Source of the DNA: an uncultured Alphaproteobacteria bacterium
Lineage (GTDB): Bacteria > Pseudomonadota > Alphaproteobacteria > HIMB59 > GCA-002718135
Direction of reading: 5' to 3'
Length of the DNA: 56,602 bases
Assembly (NCBI GenBank): GCA_902592345.1
Contig: CACJEE010000006.1
Location: forward strand, 1-56,602
In this document: in pieces, positions 16,003-25,408 of the stretch
How positions within the stretch are numbered: the first letter of the stretch is position 1
How the letters are laid out: the number at the start of each line of letters is the position of its first letter
Translations under genes and position numbers: made by a program
The notes under the pieces: generated by a model
What the model was told of the DNA's origin: nothing
What the model saw: the letters and a program-made list of their open reading frames with translations, nothing else
Database searches by the model: none

Positions 16003-16918
16003 TCCAGAAAATTTTGTTGTCAATAGGGGGTTGTGCCTAAATTATAAGAGCTTCTTTATCAGTGGAAATGATGAGGGTTATATTTTTTCACTAACGAACT
16101 TATTAGTAAAAAGTTTTTTAAACAATGGATTTATAAAAAAAACCTTAACAAGCGATGACGGTGTTGCTCCTGATTTGTTTAAGTTAGAAAATAAATATGT
16201 TTATGTTTGTGAAAAATACTTAGACAATAATTCGGTGGAAGAAATAGAAAAAAATGAAGACATATTAATATTTTGTGAGAAATCTTCTGCAAAAAACAAA
16301 TCAATAAAACAGTTTTTTTCAAAATCAAAAGAAAGGGTTTTGCTGGAATGCTATGAGTTGGACCAAGGCAGAAAAAAAATTATATTAGATGGGTTTATTA
16401 AGAATTATGATCTTTTTTTTGAAAAAAATACTTATTGGTTTTTGTTGGGTTTACTTGATAATAGGTATGCTATTTTAGAGAAAGAATTAGAAAAAATACT
16501 TCTGTTGGAAAATAAAAATGACACTGTTGAGCTTGCAAATGTTTTAAATATGAATCAGTTGACTGATGCAAATAAGTTTTTTTTTAAACTTCATTTAAGC
16601 AAAAATGATGTTACATCTTTTTTAAACTCTTCTATAACCTCATTGTCTGATTTTTATGCATATTTTTCCTATTTTAAAATTTATTCTCTATTATTATTTG
16701 AGTCTAGAAACAAAGCAGAGCTCGAAAACAAAATTCCCAGATATCTTTTTAGAGAAAAACAGGGCCTTTTAAATTTGTTTAACTCCCTTGATGAAAATAA
16801 AAAGAATGTTTTATCTTCGTTGATTTTTAAAACAGAAAGACTTGTTAGAAAAAACCCTTCTCTTTTCAAGCCGCTATTTTACAGGTTTGTTTTAAATTAT
16901 AAGAAAATTATTTCTTAA
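15992..16918 (+). CDS. holA: DNA polymerase III delta subunit (HolA)
   Basis: A 308-residue protein taken as the clamp-loader delta subunit, which opens the beta clamp during replication. The N-terminal FFISGNDEGYIFSLTNLL corresponds to the nucleotide-binding-like opening of the HolA fold, and the C-terminal half is helical (FFFKLHLSKNDVTSF, KTERLVRKNPSLFKPLFYRF). The similarity is divergent, so the leuS-lptE-holA order carries much of the weight. The ORF track starts at 15956; I prefer ATG 15992 because MKANPENF matches the usual alphaproteobacterial opening and reduces overlap with lptE to 11 nt. The gene ends convergently with parB, overlapping by 11 nt. Confidence 0.75.
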   Translation: MKANPENFVVNRGLCLNYKSFFISGNDEGYIFSLTNLLVKSFLNNGFIKKTLTSDDGVAPDLFKLENKYVYVCEKYLDNNSVEEIEKNEDILIFCEKSSAKNKSIKQFFSKSKERVLLECYELDQGRKKIILDGFIKNYDLFFEKNTYWFLLGLLDNRYAILEKELEKILLLENKNDTVELANVLNMNQLTDANKFFFKLHLSKNDVTSFLNSSITSLSDFYAYFSYFKIYSLLLFESRNKAELENKIPRYLFREKQGLLNLFNSLDENKKNVLSSLIFKTERLVRKNPSLFKPLFYRFVLNYKKIIS

Positions 16919-17741
16919 GTCTTTTCATTATTTCATCTAGTTGGTTTAAGTCTGAGTAAAACAAAGTTAGTGATCCTGAAGAGCCGCTCTCATTAAAATG
17001 AATGGAGGTTTTAAGGCCAATTTTGTCAGATAGCTCTTTTTCAAGATCTAAAATATTTGGGTCTTTTTGCGTTTGTTTTTTTCTAACTTTTTTATATTTT
17101 GATGTAGATTTCTCTACATCTCTGACACTTAGTTTTTTTTCAAAAATTTCTTTTGCTTTGGCTACCGCATCCGGAACCCCGACCAGCGCTCTTGCGTGAC
17201 CCATTGAAATTTTTCCTGAAATAATCATTTGGTGAATCTCTTCATCTAACTCAAGCATTCTTATAAGGTTAGAGATGTGGCTTGGGCTTTTTCCCAACTT
17301 CTTTGATAAATCGTCGGCTTTTAATCCGTTTGTTATAATTATTTTTTTGTATGCTTTGGCCTCTTCTACAACGTTAAGGTTTTCCCTTTGTATGTTTTCA
17401 ATCAAAGCAAGCTCAAAAACCTTATCCTCTGAAGCATCCATTACAACGCAATCTACTGTGTGCACACCCGCCAATTGACAGGCTCTCCAACGTCTTTCGC
17501 CGGCAATTATTTCATAATTATCATCGCCAGCAACCCTAACTATTATTGGTTGAATTAGGCCTTGATTTTTAATTGAGTGTGAAAGCTCTTGAATGTCTTT
17601 GTCTTCAAAGTTTTTTCTAGGCTGATGTTTGTTTGGTGAAATCTTTGATATATCTATTTTGTTAACATTGCTTTTGTTGGTTTTTGCTGAGCTTAAAAGC
17701 GCGCCTAAGCCCATTCCTAATTTTTTGTTTTCTTTTTTCAT
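16908..17741 (-). CDS. parB: Chromosome partitioning protein ParB
   Basis: A 277-residue chromosomal ParB: a CTP-dependent sliding clamp that loads at parS and spreads to form the segregation complex. The CTP-binding region has the GERRWRA motif (about residues 78-84) preceded by QPIIVR, and the helix-turn-helix follows (LSKKLGKSPSHISNLIRMLEL), then the C-terminal dimerisation domain. It has the short basic N-terminal tail with MGLGALL that contacts ParA. It is separated from parA by 3 nt. Two parS-like sites lie 3.2-3.5 kb away in mnmG/mnmE. Confidence 0.96.
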   Translation of the reverse strand: MKKENKKLGMGLGALLSSAKTNKSNVNKIDISKISPNKHQPRKNFEDKDIQELSHSIKNQGLIQPIIVRVAGDDNYEIIAGERRWRACQLAGVHTVDCVVMDASEDKVFELALIENIQRENLNVVEEAKAYKKIIITNGLKADDLSKKLGKSPSHISNLIRMLELDEEIHQMIISGKISMGHARALVGVPDAVAKAKEIFEKKLSVRDVEKSTSKYKKVRKKQTQKDPNILDLEKELSDKIGLKTSIHFNESGSSGSLTLFYSDLNQLDEIMKRLKK

Positions 17742-17744
17742 TTG

Positions 17745-18506
17745 TTAATCTTGTTTATTCAATATTTCTCGAGCAAGACCTATATATGCCATAGATCCTG
17801 AACAATTAACATCATATATTATTGCAGGCTTTCCATGGCTTGGAGCCTCTGATATTTTTACATTTCTTGGAATTGTTGTTTTGTAAACAATTTCACCAAA
17901 ATGCTCTCTTACATCCTTTTCAACCAAAGAACTAAGGGTGTTTCTTTTATCAACCATAGTTAAGAGTATTCCCTCAACATTAAGTTTGGGGTTAAAGTTT
18001 TCTTTTATTAGTTGAATGGTGTTAACCAGAGATGACATTCCCTCAAGCGCAAAAAATTCTGACTGTAGGGGAACGATAACTGAGTTTGATGCAACAAGGG
18101 AGTTTATTGTTAAAAGTCCTAGTGCTGGGGGGCAGTCAATTAATATAAAATCATAGGCTTTGGTGTTTAACAAAATATCTTCCAAAACAAATTCTCTTTT
18201 TTCATAATTAGCAAGCTCAACTTCTGCAGCGGCTAGATTTGTATTTGCAGAAATAATGCTTAGGTTGGGAACAATTGTTTTTTTTATTGAGTTTGTGTCA
18301 AGCTCCCTTTTTACGATAAGATCATATAGGCTTGGAAGTCTATCTTTATAAGCTATTCCAATGCCTGTGCTGGCATTTCCTTGCGGGTCCGCATCAACCA
18401 ATAAAACCTTTTTGTTAATGGCAGATAGGGATGTTGCAAGGTTAATTGTTGTTGTTGTTTTTCCAACACCGCCTTTTTGATTGGCTATGGAGATTATTTT
18501 AGTCAT
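17745..18506 (-). CDS. parA: Chromosome partitioning ATPase ParA
   Basis: A 253-residue ParA/Soj ATPase that forms the nucleoid-bound gradient moving ParB-parS complexes. The deviant Walker A is IANQKGGVGKTTTTINLA (about 6-23), with the signature first Lys, and Walker B-type FILIDCPPALGLLT follows near 115-130. There is no long N-terminal DNA-binding extension, so it is the chromosomal rather than plasmid type. Its start overlaps the rsmG 3' end by 8 nt and parB follows 3 nt later, making one leftward operon with rsmG and mnmG. Confidence 0.97.
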   Translation of the reverse strand: MTKIISIANQKGGVGKTTTTINLATSLSAINKKVLLVDADPQGNASTGIGIAYKDRLPSLYDLIVKRELDTNSIKKTIVPNLSIISANTNLAAAEVELANYEKREFVLEDILLNTKAYDFILIDCPPALGLLTINSLVASNSVIVPLQSEFFALEGMSSLVNTIQLIKENFNPKLNVEGILLTMVDKRNTLSSLVEKDVREHFGEIVYKTTIPRNVKISEAPSHGKPAIIYDVNCSGSMAYIGLAREILNKQD

Positions 18507-19116
18507 CTTTTTTTTTGGTTTTTATGTTTTTTATTTCTAAAACACAGCCCTCTTTTGAGCTTATACTTTTAAAGGTCTGAAAGTTAAAATAAAAATTTTT
18601 TTTTGCCATTTCAATTTCGTTATAAACATTTCTTCCTTTTAAAAAAAGAGATGTTGTGTTTTTATTTGAATGCAAAAGTGAATAAGAAAGTAGTTTGTTT
18701 AGTGGGGCTAAAGCCCTTGAAACTATTAAATCTGCTTTACCTATGTTTAGTTGTTCAATTCTTTTTTTTTGGGTTTTTGCAGATAGTGATAGTAGTTTTA
18801 TAACACCTCTTACAAAATCAATTTTTTTTCCAACAGAATCAACCATGAAAACATTGTCGTACCCAAGTACTGATAATGGGATGCCAGGAAGCCCTCCTCC
18901 TGTGCCTAAATCAAAAATTTTAAATTTTTTTTTGGAAATAAAAAGAGAAAGTTGGAGTGAGTCAGCAATATGTCTCTCCCAAACATTTTCTAAGGTTGAC
19001 CTCCCAACAATGTTTGTGTGTTTATTAAAATTAAACACCTCTAAAACATATCTTTCTATTTTGCTCACCTGTGTTTTTGTTAGCCCAAACTTGCTTACTA
19101 CATCGTCTTTATTCAC
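18499..19116 (-). CDS. rsmG: 16S rRNA (guanine-527-N7)-methyltransferase RsmG
   Basis: A 205-residue SAM methyltransferase that modifies G527 of 16S rRNA. The conserved blocks are ENVWERHIADSLQL, the SAM loop IFDLGTGGGLPGIPL and IVSRALAPLNKLL. The track extends the ORF to a TTG at 19167 inside mnmG; I choose GTG at 19116, which begins 1 nt after the mnmG stop (TAAGGTG) and gives the usual family length. That start is an inference, and no strong ribosome site separates the options. Part of the mnmG-rsmG-parA-parB order conserved in many bacteria, often near the origin. Confidence 0.92.
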   Translation of the reverse strand: MNKDDVVSKFGLTKTQVSKIERYVLEVFNFNKHTNIVGRSTLENVWERHIADSLQLSLFISKKKFKIFDLGTGGGLPGIPLSVLGYDNVFMVDSVGKKIDFVRGVIKLLSLSAKTQKKRIEQLNIGKADLIVSRALAPLNKLLSYSLLHSNKNTTSLFLKGRNVYNEIEMAKKNFYFNFQTFKSISSKEGCVLEIKNIKTKKKDD

Positions 19117-19117
19117 C

Positions 19118-20989
19118 TTAGGCGGCTTTTTTGTTTTTGTTTTTTTTGATGTAACGCATAATTGCAATAATTGCTGCGGGGGTTACACCAGATATCCTTG
19201 ATGCCGCTCCTAAGTTTGGTGGTTTTGTTTTGGTAAGTTTTTCTATTATTTCATTAGAAAGACTTCCGACTTTTTTGTAATCAATAATTTTAGGAATCTT
19301 CAAACCCTCTTCTTTCTTAAAGTCATCAATATCTGCTCTTTGTCTGGAGAGGTAGTTAAAATAAATTGATTCGATTTGTATTTGTTCCTTGGTGTTAAAG
19401 TCTAGGTTTTTTAGCTCTGGTAATATTTTTTCTAATTTTTGAAAGCTAATGTTTTTGTATGAAAGAAGTTCAAAAACTGATCTTTTCTTACCATCTAACT
19501 TTATTTTGATATTCTTTTTTTGAAGTTGATTTGGTGAAAATTTTATATCTTTAACTAGCTTAAATCCATTTTTTATATCAGATATTTTTTTATCAAAAAG
19601 TTTTTGTCTGGTTTTTCCAACACACCCTATCTCAACCCCTAAGCGTGTTAGTCTTTGGTCTGCATTATCAGCTCTCAATAAAAGTCTGTGCTCTGAGCGT
19701 GAAGTAAACATCCTATAAGGTTCTTTTGTGCCTTTTGTGACCAAATCATCTATTAAAACACCAATGTAGCCTTGAGCTCTATCAATTATGAATTCTTTTT
19801 TTGATGTTGTTTTTAGTGCTGCATTTATCCCTGCAACAATCCCTTGTGCAGCAGCTTCTTCATACCCAGTTGTGCCGTTTATTTGTCCAGCAAAATACAG
19901 GTTGTTAATTTTTTTTGTTTCTAAGGTGTGTGATAATTCTCTTGGATCAACATAATCATATTCAATAGCATATGCTGGTTGAGTTATTATGGCTTTTTCA
20001 AGACCTTTGATAGATCTTACAAACATCTCTTGTATGCTCTCTGGCAAGGAAGAAGAGATTCCGTTTGGATAAATTAGATCGCTATCAAGGCCTTCGGGTT
20101 CTAAAAAAATCTGGTGGTTCTTTTTGTTAGGAAACCTAACAACCTTATCCTCAATTGATGGGCAATATCTTGCTCCCATTGATTTTATTACCCCTGAATA
20201 CATCGGTGACATTTCTAAATTGTCTGAAATAATTTTATGAGTTTTCTTGTTTGTGTGGGTTATAAAACAAGATACTTGCGGAGTGTGGATAACGCTGTTG
20301 ATAAAAGAGAATGGTACCGGCTTTTTATCAGGTAACTGTTCATCTAAATTACTGAAATTTATAGATTTTTTTAGTATTCTGGGAGGAGTGCCTGTTTTAA
20401 GCCTACCTATTGAAAACTTTAGTTTTTCAATTTTTTTTGCCAATGAAATTGACGGTTTGTCACCAACCCTTCCTGCATGAGTGCTTTTATCTCCTACCCT
20501 TATCACCCCTCTTAAAAAAGTTCCTGTTGTAAGAACCGCGGAATCACAGCTAATTTTTTGGCCGTTGCTTAGCTCTATTCCCACAACTTGCTTGTTTTCA
20601 ACAATTATATCCTTTACTGAGCCCTCAATAATATCAAGGTTTTGTTGATTTTTAACAATTTCCAATATTGCATTTTTGTATAAAAATCTATCTGCCTGAG
20701 CTCTGGGGCCCCTTACTGCAGCGCCCCTGCTTTCATTAAGCATTCTAAACTGAATTCCACCTTGGTCTATTGCTTGCCCCATAACACCGTCTAGGGCATC
20801 TATCTCTCTAACCAAATGACCTTTTCCCAGCCCCCCTATGGCCGGATTACATGACATTTCTCCAATTTTATCTATTTTGTGAGTTACCAAAGCTACCTTT
20901 GATCCCATTCTGGCAGGGGCGCACGCAGCCTCAACTCCGGCGTGTCCTCCACCAATAACAACCACTGAATATTTTTTGTTTTTTTTCAC
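19118..20989 (-). CDS. mnmG: tRNA uridine-5-carboxymethylaminomethyl modification enzyme MnmG (GidA)
   Basis: A 623-residue FAD protein that works with MnmE to make cmnm5U at the wobble position of certain tRNAs. Motifs are the Rossmann [13 protein letters not shown] (about 10-22), the GidA signatures [19 protein letters not shown] and GPRAQADRF, and the second set [20 protein letters not shown] near 370. The helical C-terminal domain that docks MnmE and tRNA ([18 protein letters not shown]) is complete. A parS-like site overlaps the start codon region, so the coding start is constrained by ParB binding. The gene begins 6 nt after the mnmE stop. Confidence 0.97.
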   Translation of the reverse strand: MKKNKKYSVVVIGGGHAGVEAACAPARMGSKVALVTHKIDKIGEMSCNPAIGGLGKGHLVREIDALDGVMGQAIDQGGIQFRMLNESRGAAVRGPRAQADRFLYKNAILEIVKNQQNLDIIEGSVKDIIVENKQVVGIELSNGQKISCDSAVLTTGTFLRGVIRVGDKSTHAGRVGDKPSISLAKKIEKLKFSIGRLKTGTPPRILKKSINFSNLDEQLPDKKPVPFSFINSVIHTPQVSCFITHTNKKTHKIISDNLEMSPMYSGVIKSMGARYCPSIEDKVVRFPNKKNHQIFLEPEGLDSDLIYPNGISSSLPESIQEMFVRSIKGLEKAIITQPAYAIEYDYVDPRELSHTLETKKINNLYFAGQINGTTGYEEAAAQGIVAGINAALKTTSKKEFIIDRAQGYIGVLIDDLVTKGTKEPYRMFTSRSEHRLLLRADNADQRLTRLGVEIGCVGKTRQKLFDKKISDIKNGFKLVKDIKFSPNQLQKKNIKIKLDGKKRSVFELLSYKNISFQKLEKILPELKNLDFNTKEQIQIESIYFNYLSRQRADIDDFKKEEGLKIPKIIDYKKVGSLSNEIIEKLTKTKPPNLGAASRISGVTPAAIIAIMRYIKKNKNKKAA

Positions 20990-20997
20990 GTGAAATT
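20982..20997. other. parS-like centromere site 1
   Basis: The 12-bp core TTTCACGTGAAA (20984-20995) is exactly the inner part of the universal chromosomal parS consensus TGTTTCACGTGAAACA; 13 of 16 positions match by eye. It spans the junction of the mnmE stop and the mnmG start. Chromosomal parS sites bound by ParB usually lie close to oriC and to parAB, both of which fit here. Confidence 0.85.
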
Positions 20998-22291
20998 ACT
21001 TTCCAATACAAAAATCTCTAAATATTATATCTAATATTTTTTCTATATCAAATTTTTTGTTTATTTCCAGCGATAAGTCGTGAGCTACTCTTAATTCATA
21101 AGCAGCGATATCTAGATTTTGATTAAACTTTACAGACTTTAATGTTTTTACTACACGTTCCATTATACTTATGTGTCTTTCACGTGAAAGAACGGGCATG
21201 ATTTTTCCTGTTTTTATTGTTTTTTTTGAAACCTCCCTAAGAAGAAGGTCAACACCCTCTCCTGTAATTGATGATATATTGTGGTGGGACGCTTTGCTGA
21301 CTGTTTTTTTTCTTTTGTCTGATTTTGACCTTACAAAAATCTTGTTTTGAACTTTCTTATATTTGTTTTTTTCATTTTTTTCCAGAAAAACAAGGTTGAG
21401 GTCTGATTTTTCAATAATATCTTTTGTTTTTTGAATCCCTATTTTTTCTATCTTGTTCTTGTGTTTTCTTAGGCCAGCAGTATCAATAAACGTAAACTTA
21501 AATCCCCCAATATCAATTGATGAGGTTATTGCATCTGTTGTAGTCCCAGGAATGTTTGTAACAATTGCTACATCTTTTTTTGATATAAAATTAATAAATG
21601 ATGACTTGCCAGTATTTGGCTTTCCAATAATTGCTACACTAACCCCGTTTCTGATGGGCTCTGAAAGCCTTGCGTATCTTAACTCAGTTTCTATTTTTTT
21701 TATTATGTTCTTATTTTGTTCTTTTATCTTTTTTATCATTCCATCAGGAAGGTCTTCGTCAGAGAAATCAATTACCGCCTCTAAATTAGCCAAAACCAAA
21801 ACAAGACTTTTGTTAATCTCCTTTGTAAAATCGCTTAGTCCTCCAGAAAGATTTTTTATTGCAATCTCTCTTTGTTTTTCTGTTTCAGCATTAATGATGT
21901 CTGAAATACTCTCTGTTTTTACAAGATCTATTTTGTTGTTTAAAAGCGCTCTTTTTGTAAATTCACCTGGTTCTGCAAGTCTCAAACCAAGTTTTTCAAA
22001 AGTTGTTGAAATTTTGCTAATTACAGCCTGACCGCCATGACAGTTAATTTCAACAACATCCTCTCCTGTAAAAGACTTTGGCGCCCTATAATACATGGCA
22101 ACAACTTGGTCGATAATGGTTGTTTTGTGTTTTATAAAAAGAAGATTCGCTACGCCTGCTTTTGGTTTTTTTATAGATGATATTTTTTTTAAAGCTTTAA
22201 TGGCGCCCGTTCCTGAAACTCTTATTACAGCAATCGCAGACTTGCCTGGTGGGGTAGAAAGAGCATAAATAGTATCATTATATTTAGACAT
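20996..22291 (-). CDS. mnmE: tRNA modification GTPase MnmE (TrmE)
   Basis: A 431-residue potassium-activated GTPase partnering MnmG in wobble-uridine modification. The N-terminal tetrahydrofolate-binding domain (IYALSTPPGKSAIAVIRVSG) is followed by the helical domain, an inserted G domain (IIGKPNTGKSSFIN; DTAGLRKHKNKIEKIG; a SKSD in place of NKxD) and the C-terminal catalytic CIGK box that ends the protein. All family landmarks are present. A second parS-like site lies within the coding sequence, which may constrain codons there. Confidence 0.97.
   Translation of the reverse strand: MSKYNDTIYALSTPPGKSAIAVIRVSGTGAIKALKKISSIKKPKAGVANLLFIKHKTTIIDQVVAMYYRAPKSFTGEDVVEINCHGGQAVISKISTTFEKLGLRLAEPGEFTKRALLNNKIDLVKTESISDIINAETEKQREIAIKNLSGGLSDFTKEINKSLVLVLANLEAVIDFSDEDLPDGMIKKIKEQNKNIIKKIETELRYARLSEPIRNGVSVAIIGKPNTGKSSFINFISKKDVAIVTNIPGTTTDAITSSIDIGGFKFTFIDTAGLRKHKNKIEKIGIQKTKDIIEKSDLNLVFLEKNEKNKYKKVQNKIFVRSKSDKRKKTVSKASHHNISSITGEGVDLLLREVSKKTIKTGKIMPVLSRERHISIMERVVKTLKSVKFNQNLDIAAYELRVAHDLSLEINKKFDIEKILDIIFRDFCIGK
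21176..21191. other. parS-like centromere site 2
   Basis: TCTTTCACGTGAAAGA contains the perfect core TTTCACGTGAAA (21178-21189) and agrees with the 16-bp parS consensus at 14 positions by eye. It lies inside mnmE, 194 bp from site 1. Two such 12-bp cores this close in an A/T-rich genome are very unlikely by chance. Confidence 0.88.
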
Positions 22292-22358
22292 TTTTGGCCA
22301 ATAAACATATTGGTCCTTTTAGTCTACAATTTCAATGATTAATTTTTTATATTAATTT

Positions 22359-23621
22359 CTAGGCGCTTTTTGTTCCCATGCTTTGAAAAAAGTCGTTATT
22401 TGTTTTGGTGTCTTTCATTTTTTCAAGCAGAAATTCCATTGCCTCGGTTGACCCCATTGGGGCTAATATTTTTCTTAAAATAAATATTTTTCCTAGTTCG
22501 TCTTTATCTAGTAATAGTTCTTCTTTTCTTGTTCCAGACTTTCCTATATCAAAGGCAGGATAGGTTCTTTTTTGACTCAATTTTCTATCAAGCATCATTT
22601 CGCTGTTTCCCGTTCCTTTAAATTCTTCAAAAATTACCTCGTCCATTCTACTCCCAGTTTCTATCAAGGCTGTTGCAATTATTGTTAAAGAGCCGCCATT
22701 TTCAACATTTCTGGCTGCACCAAAAAATCTTTTAGGTCTTTGTAGTGCGTTAGCATCTACACCACCAGTTAAAACCTTACCACTTGATGGAACTACAGTG
22801 TTATATGCTCTGCCTAATCTGGTAATTGAATCTAAAAGAATAACAACATCGTGTTTATATTCCACTAATCTTTTTGCTTTTTCAATAACCATTTCAGCTA
22901 CTTGAACATGTCTAGAAGCCGGTTCATCAAAGGTTGAACTAATAACCTCACCTTTAACAGATCTTTTCATATCAGTAACTTCCTCAGGTCTTTCATCAAT
23001 TAATAAAACAATAAGTTTTGTTTCGGGGTTATTGGCAGTTATTGCATTTGCAATTTTCTGCATAATTATTGTTTTTCCTGTAAAGGGTTGGGCAACAATA
23101 AGCTGTCTTTGACCTTTACCAAGAGGTGCTATAATATCTATTATTCTCTCTGTTAAGTCTGGCATTGGTTTTTCTTGTTCTAATTGAAACCTAGACTCGG
23201 GGTACAGTGGTGTTAAATCTTCAAAGTTTACCCTATTTTTAACATCATCTGTTTTTTTCCCATTTATTGTATTAATTTTAGTTATTGCAAAATACCTCTC
23301 ACCTTGTTTTGGAGCTCTTATTTCTCCTTCAACACTATCACCTGTTCTAAGGCTAAATTTTTTTATTTGTGTTGGGGAGATGTAAATATCGTCAGGACCT
23401 GGTAAGTAATTTGATTCAGAAGAGCGTAAAAAACCAAACCCATCTTGCATGATTTCAATCACTCCTAGTCCAGTAATTATTTCACCATCAGTTGCTATTT
23501 TTTTTAATATAGCAAACATTAAATCTTGCTTCCTTAGAGATGAAGGATTTTCTATTTCAAGTTTAACTGCTTGTTTTAATAGCTCTTCAGGTTGTTTATT
23601 TTTTAAATCTTGTAAGTTCAT
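22359..23621 (-). CDS. rho: Transcription termination factor Rho
   Basis: A 420-residue hexameric RNA-dependent ATPase. In order: the N-terminal Rho domain ([13 protein letters not shown]), the cold-shock-like RNA-binding domain ([21 protein letters not shown] and [19 protein letters not shown]), Walker [22 protein letters not shown], Walker [17 protein letters not shown], the Q-loop and R-loop ([33 protein letters not shown]). It is standard length with no insert. Only one obvious intrinsic terminator is visible in this window, so most transcription units here may depend on Rho. It transcribes away from the gene-free region at 23.6-24.0 kb. Confidence 0.97.
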   Translation of the reverse strand: MNLQDLKNKQPEELLKQAVKLEIENPSSLRKQDLMFAILKKIATDGEIITGLGVIEIMQDGFGFLRSSESNYLPGPDDIYISPTQIKKFSLRTGDSVEGEIRAPKQGERYFAITKINTINGKKTDDVKNRVNFEDLTPLYPESRFQLEQEKPMPDLTERIIDIIAPLGKGQRQLIVAQPFTGKTIIMQKIANAITANNPETKLIVLLIDERPEEVTDMKRSVKGEVISSTFDEPASRHVQVAEMVIEKAKRLVEYKHDVVILLDSITRLGRAYNTVVPSSGKVLTGGVDANALQRPKRFFGAARNVENGGSLTIIATALIETGSRMDEVIFEEFKGTGNSEMMLDRKLSQKRTYPAFDIGKSGTRKEELLLDKDELGKIFILRKILAPMGSTEAMEFLLEKMKDTKTNNDFFQSMGTKSA

Positions 23622-23639
23622 TTTTTTTTGTTGGGGGTA

Positions 23640-24002
23640 ATTTAGAAAAGAATATTTTTATTACAAAATATGTGAAGTAATGTCAAAATAATTATATTTA
23701 TATATATTTTATTAGTATTTGTAGTTGTGGTGTTAAAAATCTTAATTCCTTTGTTTTTCTTAACTAATAACAAATTTATACATGAGAATAAGCTTATTCC
23801 CAGAACAAGAATAACCGTGATAAGTATTTAAATTGTTTAAAAAACAACCTCCAAAATATAAAAAAAACGATAATAACATGTTAATTAATTTTTATAAAAA
23901 AAAAACCACAATACAAGCATATCTTTTTTTAAGCCTTATTTGCTGTTAGTTAAATTGAATAAATTTTAATTTTTTTAATTAAAAATTTAAAAAATAATAA
24001 TT
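23640..24002. other. Gene-free A/T-rich region, candidate chromosomal origin (oriC)
   Basis: This is the only stretch over 300 bp without a gene. It lies between divergently transcribed blocks: parB-parA-rsmG-mnmG-mnmE-rho to the left and maf-aroE-coaE-dnaQ to the right. In Caulobacter and related alphaproteobacteria, oriC lies between the equivalents of these blocks. It holds a 14-bp palindrome GAATAAGCTTATTC (23787-23800) flanked by two DnaA-box-like 9-mers matching TTATCCACA at 7 of 9 positions (TTATACATG and TTATTCCCA). Close to maf is a pure A/T imperfect inverted repeat (23961-23990) that could serve as an unwinding element. No perfect DnaA box is visible, and hemE, usually adjacent, is absent; the call rests mainly on synteny and the parS sites. 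Confidence 0.45.
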
Positions 24003-24029
24003 ATGTTTATAACAGTTGGTGTTGTTAAC

Positions 24030-24626
24030 ATGGCTTTGGGGAAAAAATTTATATTAGCTAGTAATAGTGCTTCGAGATACAGCTTATTAAAAAACGCCGG
24101 ACTTTCTTTTAGTAAAACACCCCCCTTTTGTAATGAAGAAAAAATTAAAAAAAAATTATTGCAAAAAAAAATTAACAAAAAAAATCTTCCCAAACATTTA
24201 GCAAAACAAAAAGCCTTGAGTGTTAGCAGAAAAAACCCAAACAAGCTGGTGGTTGGCTCAGACACTATTATTATTTTTCAAAAAAAAATAATAAACAAAG
24301 CAAAAACCTTAAAAGAGGCCAGGAAAAAACTAAAACAGCTATCAGGAAAAAAACACCAAATTATATCAGGCGCATCAGTGTGTTGTGGAAATAAACAAAT
24401 TTGGTCTATCAAACAACAATCAACAGTTACATTAAAAAAAATAAGCGACAAACAAATTGATGAGTATTTAAATAAAACTGGGAAACAAATACTGTCCTCC
24501 GTTGGCTGTTATCAGGTCGAAAAACTAGGTCCACAAATACTAAAATCTATAAAAGGGGATTTTTTTAACGTTTTAGGTTTTCCGTTATTTCCGTTTTTAT
24601 CTTTTTTGTCTAAAATAAAGAAATGA
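24030..24626 (+). CDS. maf: Maf-like nucleoside triphosphate pyrophosphatase
   Basis: A 198-residue Maf/HAM1-fold protein (the YhdE/YceF type), which hydrolyses non-canonical or modified nucleotides to monophosphates and has been linked to division arrest. Motifs are KKFILASNSASRYSLL at the N terminus, the VVGSDTIIIF catalytic block, and LKQLSGKKHQIISGA. The track start at 24003 adds nine residues (MFITVGVVN) not seen in the family, so ATG 24030 is preferred; neither has a good ribosome site. The protein is unusually Lys-rich. First gene of the rightward maf-aroE-coaE-dnaQ operon and immediately beside the candidate origin. Confidence 0.88.
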   Translation: MALGKKFILASNSASRYSLLKNAGLSFSKTPPFCNEEKIKKKLLQKKINKKNLPKHLAKQKALSVSRKNPNKLVVGSDTIIIFQKKIINKAKTLKEARKKLKQLSGKKHQIISGASVCCGNKQIWSIKQQSTVTLKKISDKQIDEYLNKTGKQILSSVGCYQVEKLGPQILKSIKGDFFNVLGFPLFPFLSFLSKIKK

Positions 24627-25408
24627 AAGAGTTTTTTGTAATTGGAAACAAGACATCTAAAAGCCTTTCTCCTTTAATTTTTAATCACTGGTTTAAAAAA
24701 TACAAAATTGATGCAAAATATAAATTTGTCGAAGTTAAAAAAGGTGGTTTTGAAAAGGCTTTAAATAAAAAAATAAAAAACAAAAAAGTTTATGGTTTTA
24801 ACGTTACAGTCCCGTATAAAAAAAAAATAAACAAATACCTTGATATCAAAAATAATCATGCTGAAAACATAGGTGCGGTTAATTGTGTTTCAGTAGGAAA
24901 AAAACTCAAAGGAACCAACACAGACTGGGTGGGCTATTTAAACTCCATTAAAAAAGAAAAAATAAGAAAAAATAAAAAGATCTTGATATTAGGTTATGGT
25001 GGCGCCTCCCAGGCAATTTTCTATGGCCTTGTGTTAAAAGGATATAAAAAAATCATAGTTTTCAACCGTTCTAAAAAATTAATTAAACTAAAAGGTGCTG
25101 CCAAATATACCAAGCCTTACGCCTTAGCAGACAAACACCTTTCTGGGGCGGACTTAATAATAAACACCACCCCAACCAACCCCCTAAACAAAAAACAAAC
25201 AAGGTTAGTAAATAAAAAAGCATTAATCAGCGATATTGTATACACCCCAAAAGAAACAAACTTCTTGCAAAGTTTTAGCAACAACAAAAAAGTCTATGGC
25301 TTTACTATGCTTGTTGAGCAGGCCATACCCTGTTTTCGCCAGTGGTTTGGTTTTAACCCCAAGGTAGACAGGGAATTATTAAATAAAATTAATAACAAAA
25401 TAACATGA
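24623..25408 (+). CDS. aroE: Shikimate dehydrogenase
   Basis: A 261-residue NADPH-dependent enzyme reducing 3-dehydroshikimate to shikimate in aromatic amino-acid synthesis. It has the shikimate-binding SKSLSPLIFN motif near residue 12, VPYKKKI with the catalytic Lys (about 61-67), the NCV/NTDW substrate block (GTNTDWVGYL), the Rossmann ILGYGGASQAIFYGL and the late GFTMLVEQA helix. Length and order are normal for AroE. It overlaps maf by 4 nt and coaE by 4 nt, consistent with one coupled operon. Confidence 0.96.
   Translation: MKEFFVIGNKTSKSLSPLIFNHWFKKYKIDAKYKFVEVKKGGFEKALNKKIKNKKVYGFNVTVPYKKKINKYLDIKNNHAENIGAVNCVSVGKKLKGTNTDWVGYLNSIKKEKIRKNKKILILGYGGASQAIFYGLVLKGYKKIIVFNRSKKLIKLKGAAKYTKPYALADKHLSGADLIINTTPTNPLNKKQTRLVNKKALISDIVYTPKETNFLQSFSNNKKVYGFTMLVEQAIPCFRQWFGFNPKVDRELLNKINNKIT

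Noticed and set aside
23670-23990. CtrA sites (TTAA-N7-TTAA) in the candidate origin
   Set aside because: TTAA words are frequent in this A/T-rich DNA, and I found none at the exact 7-nt spacing.
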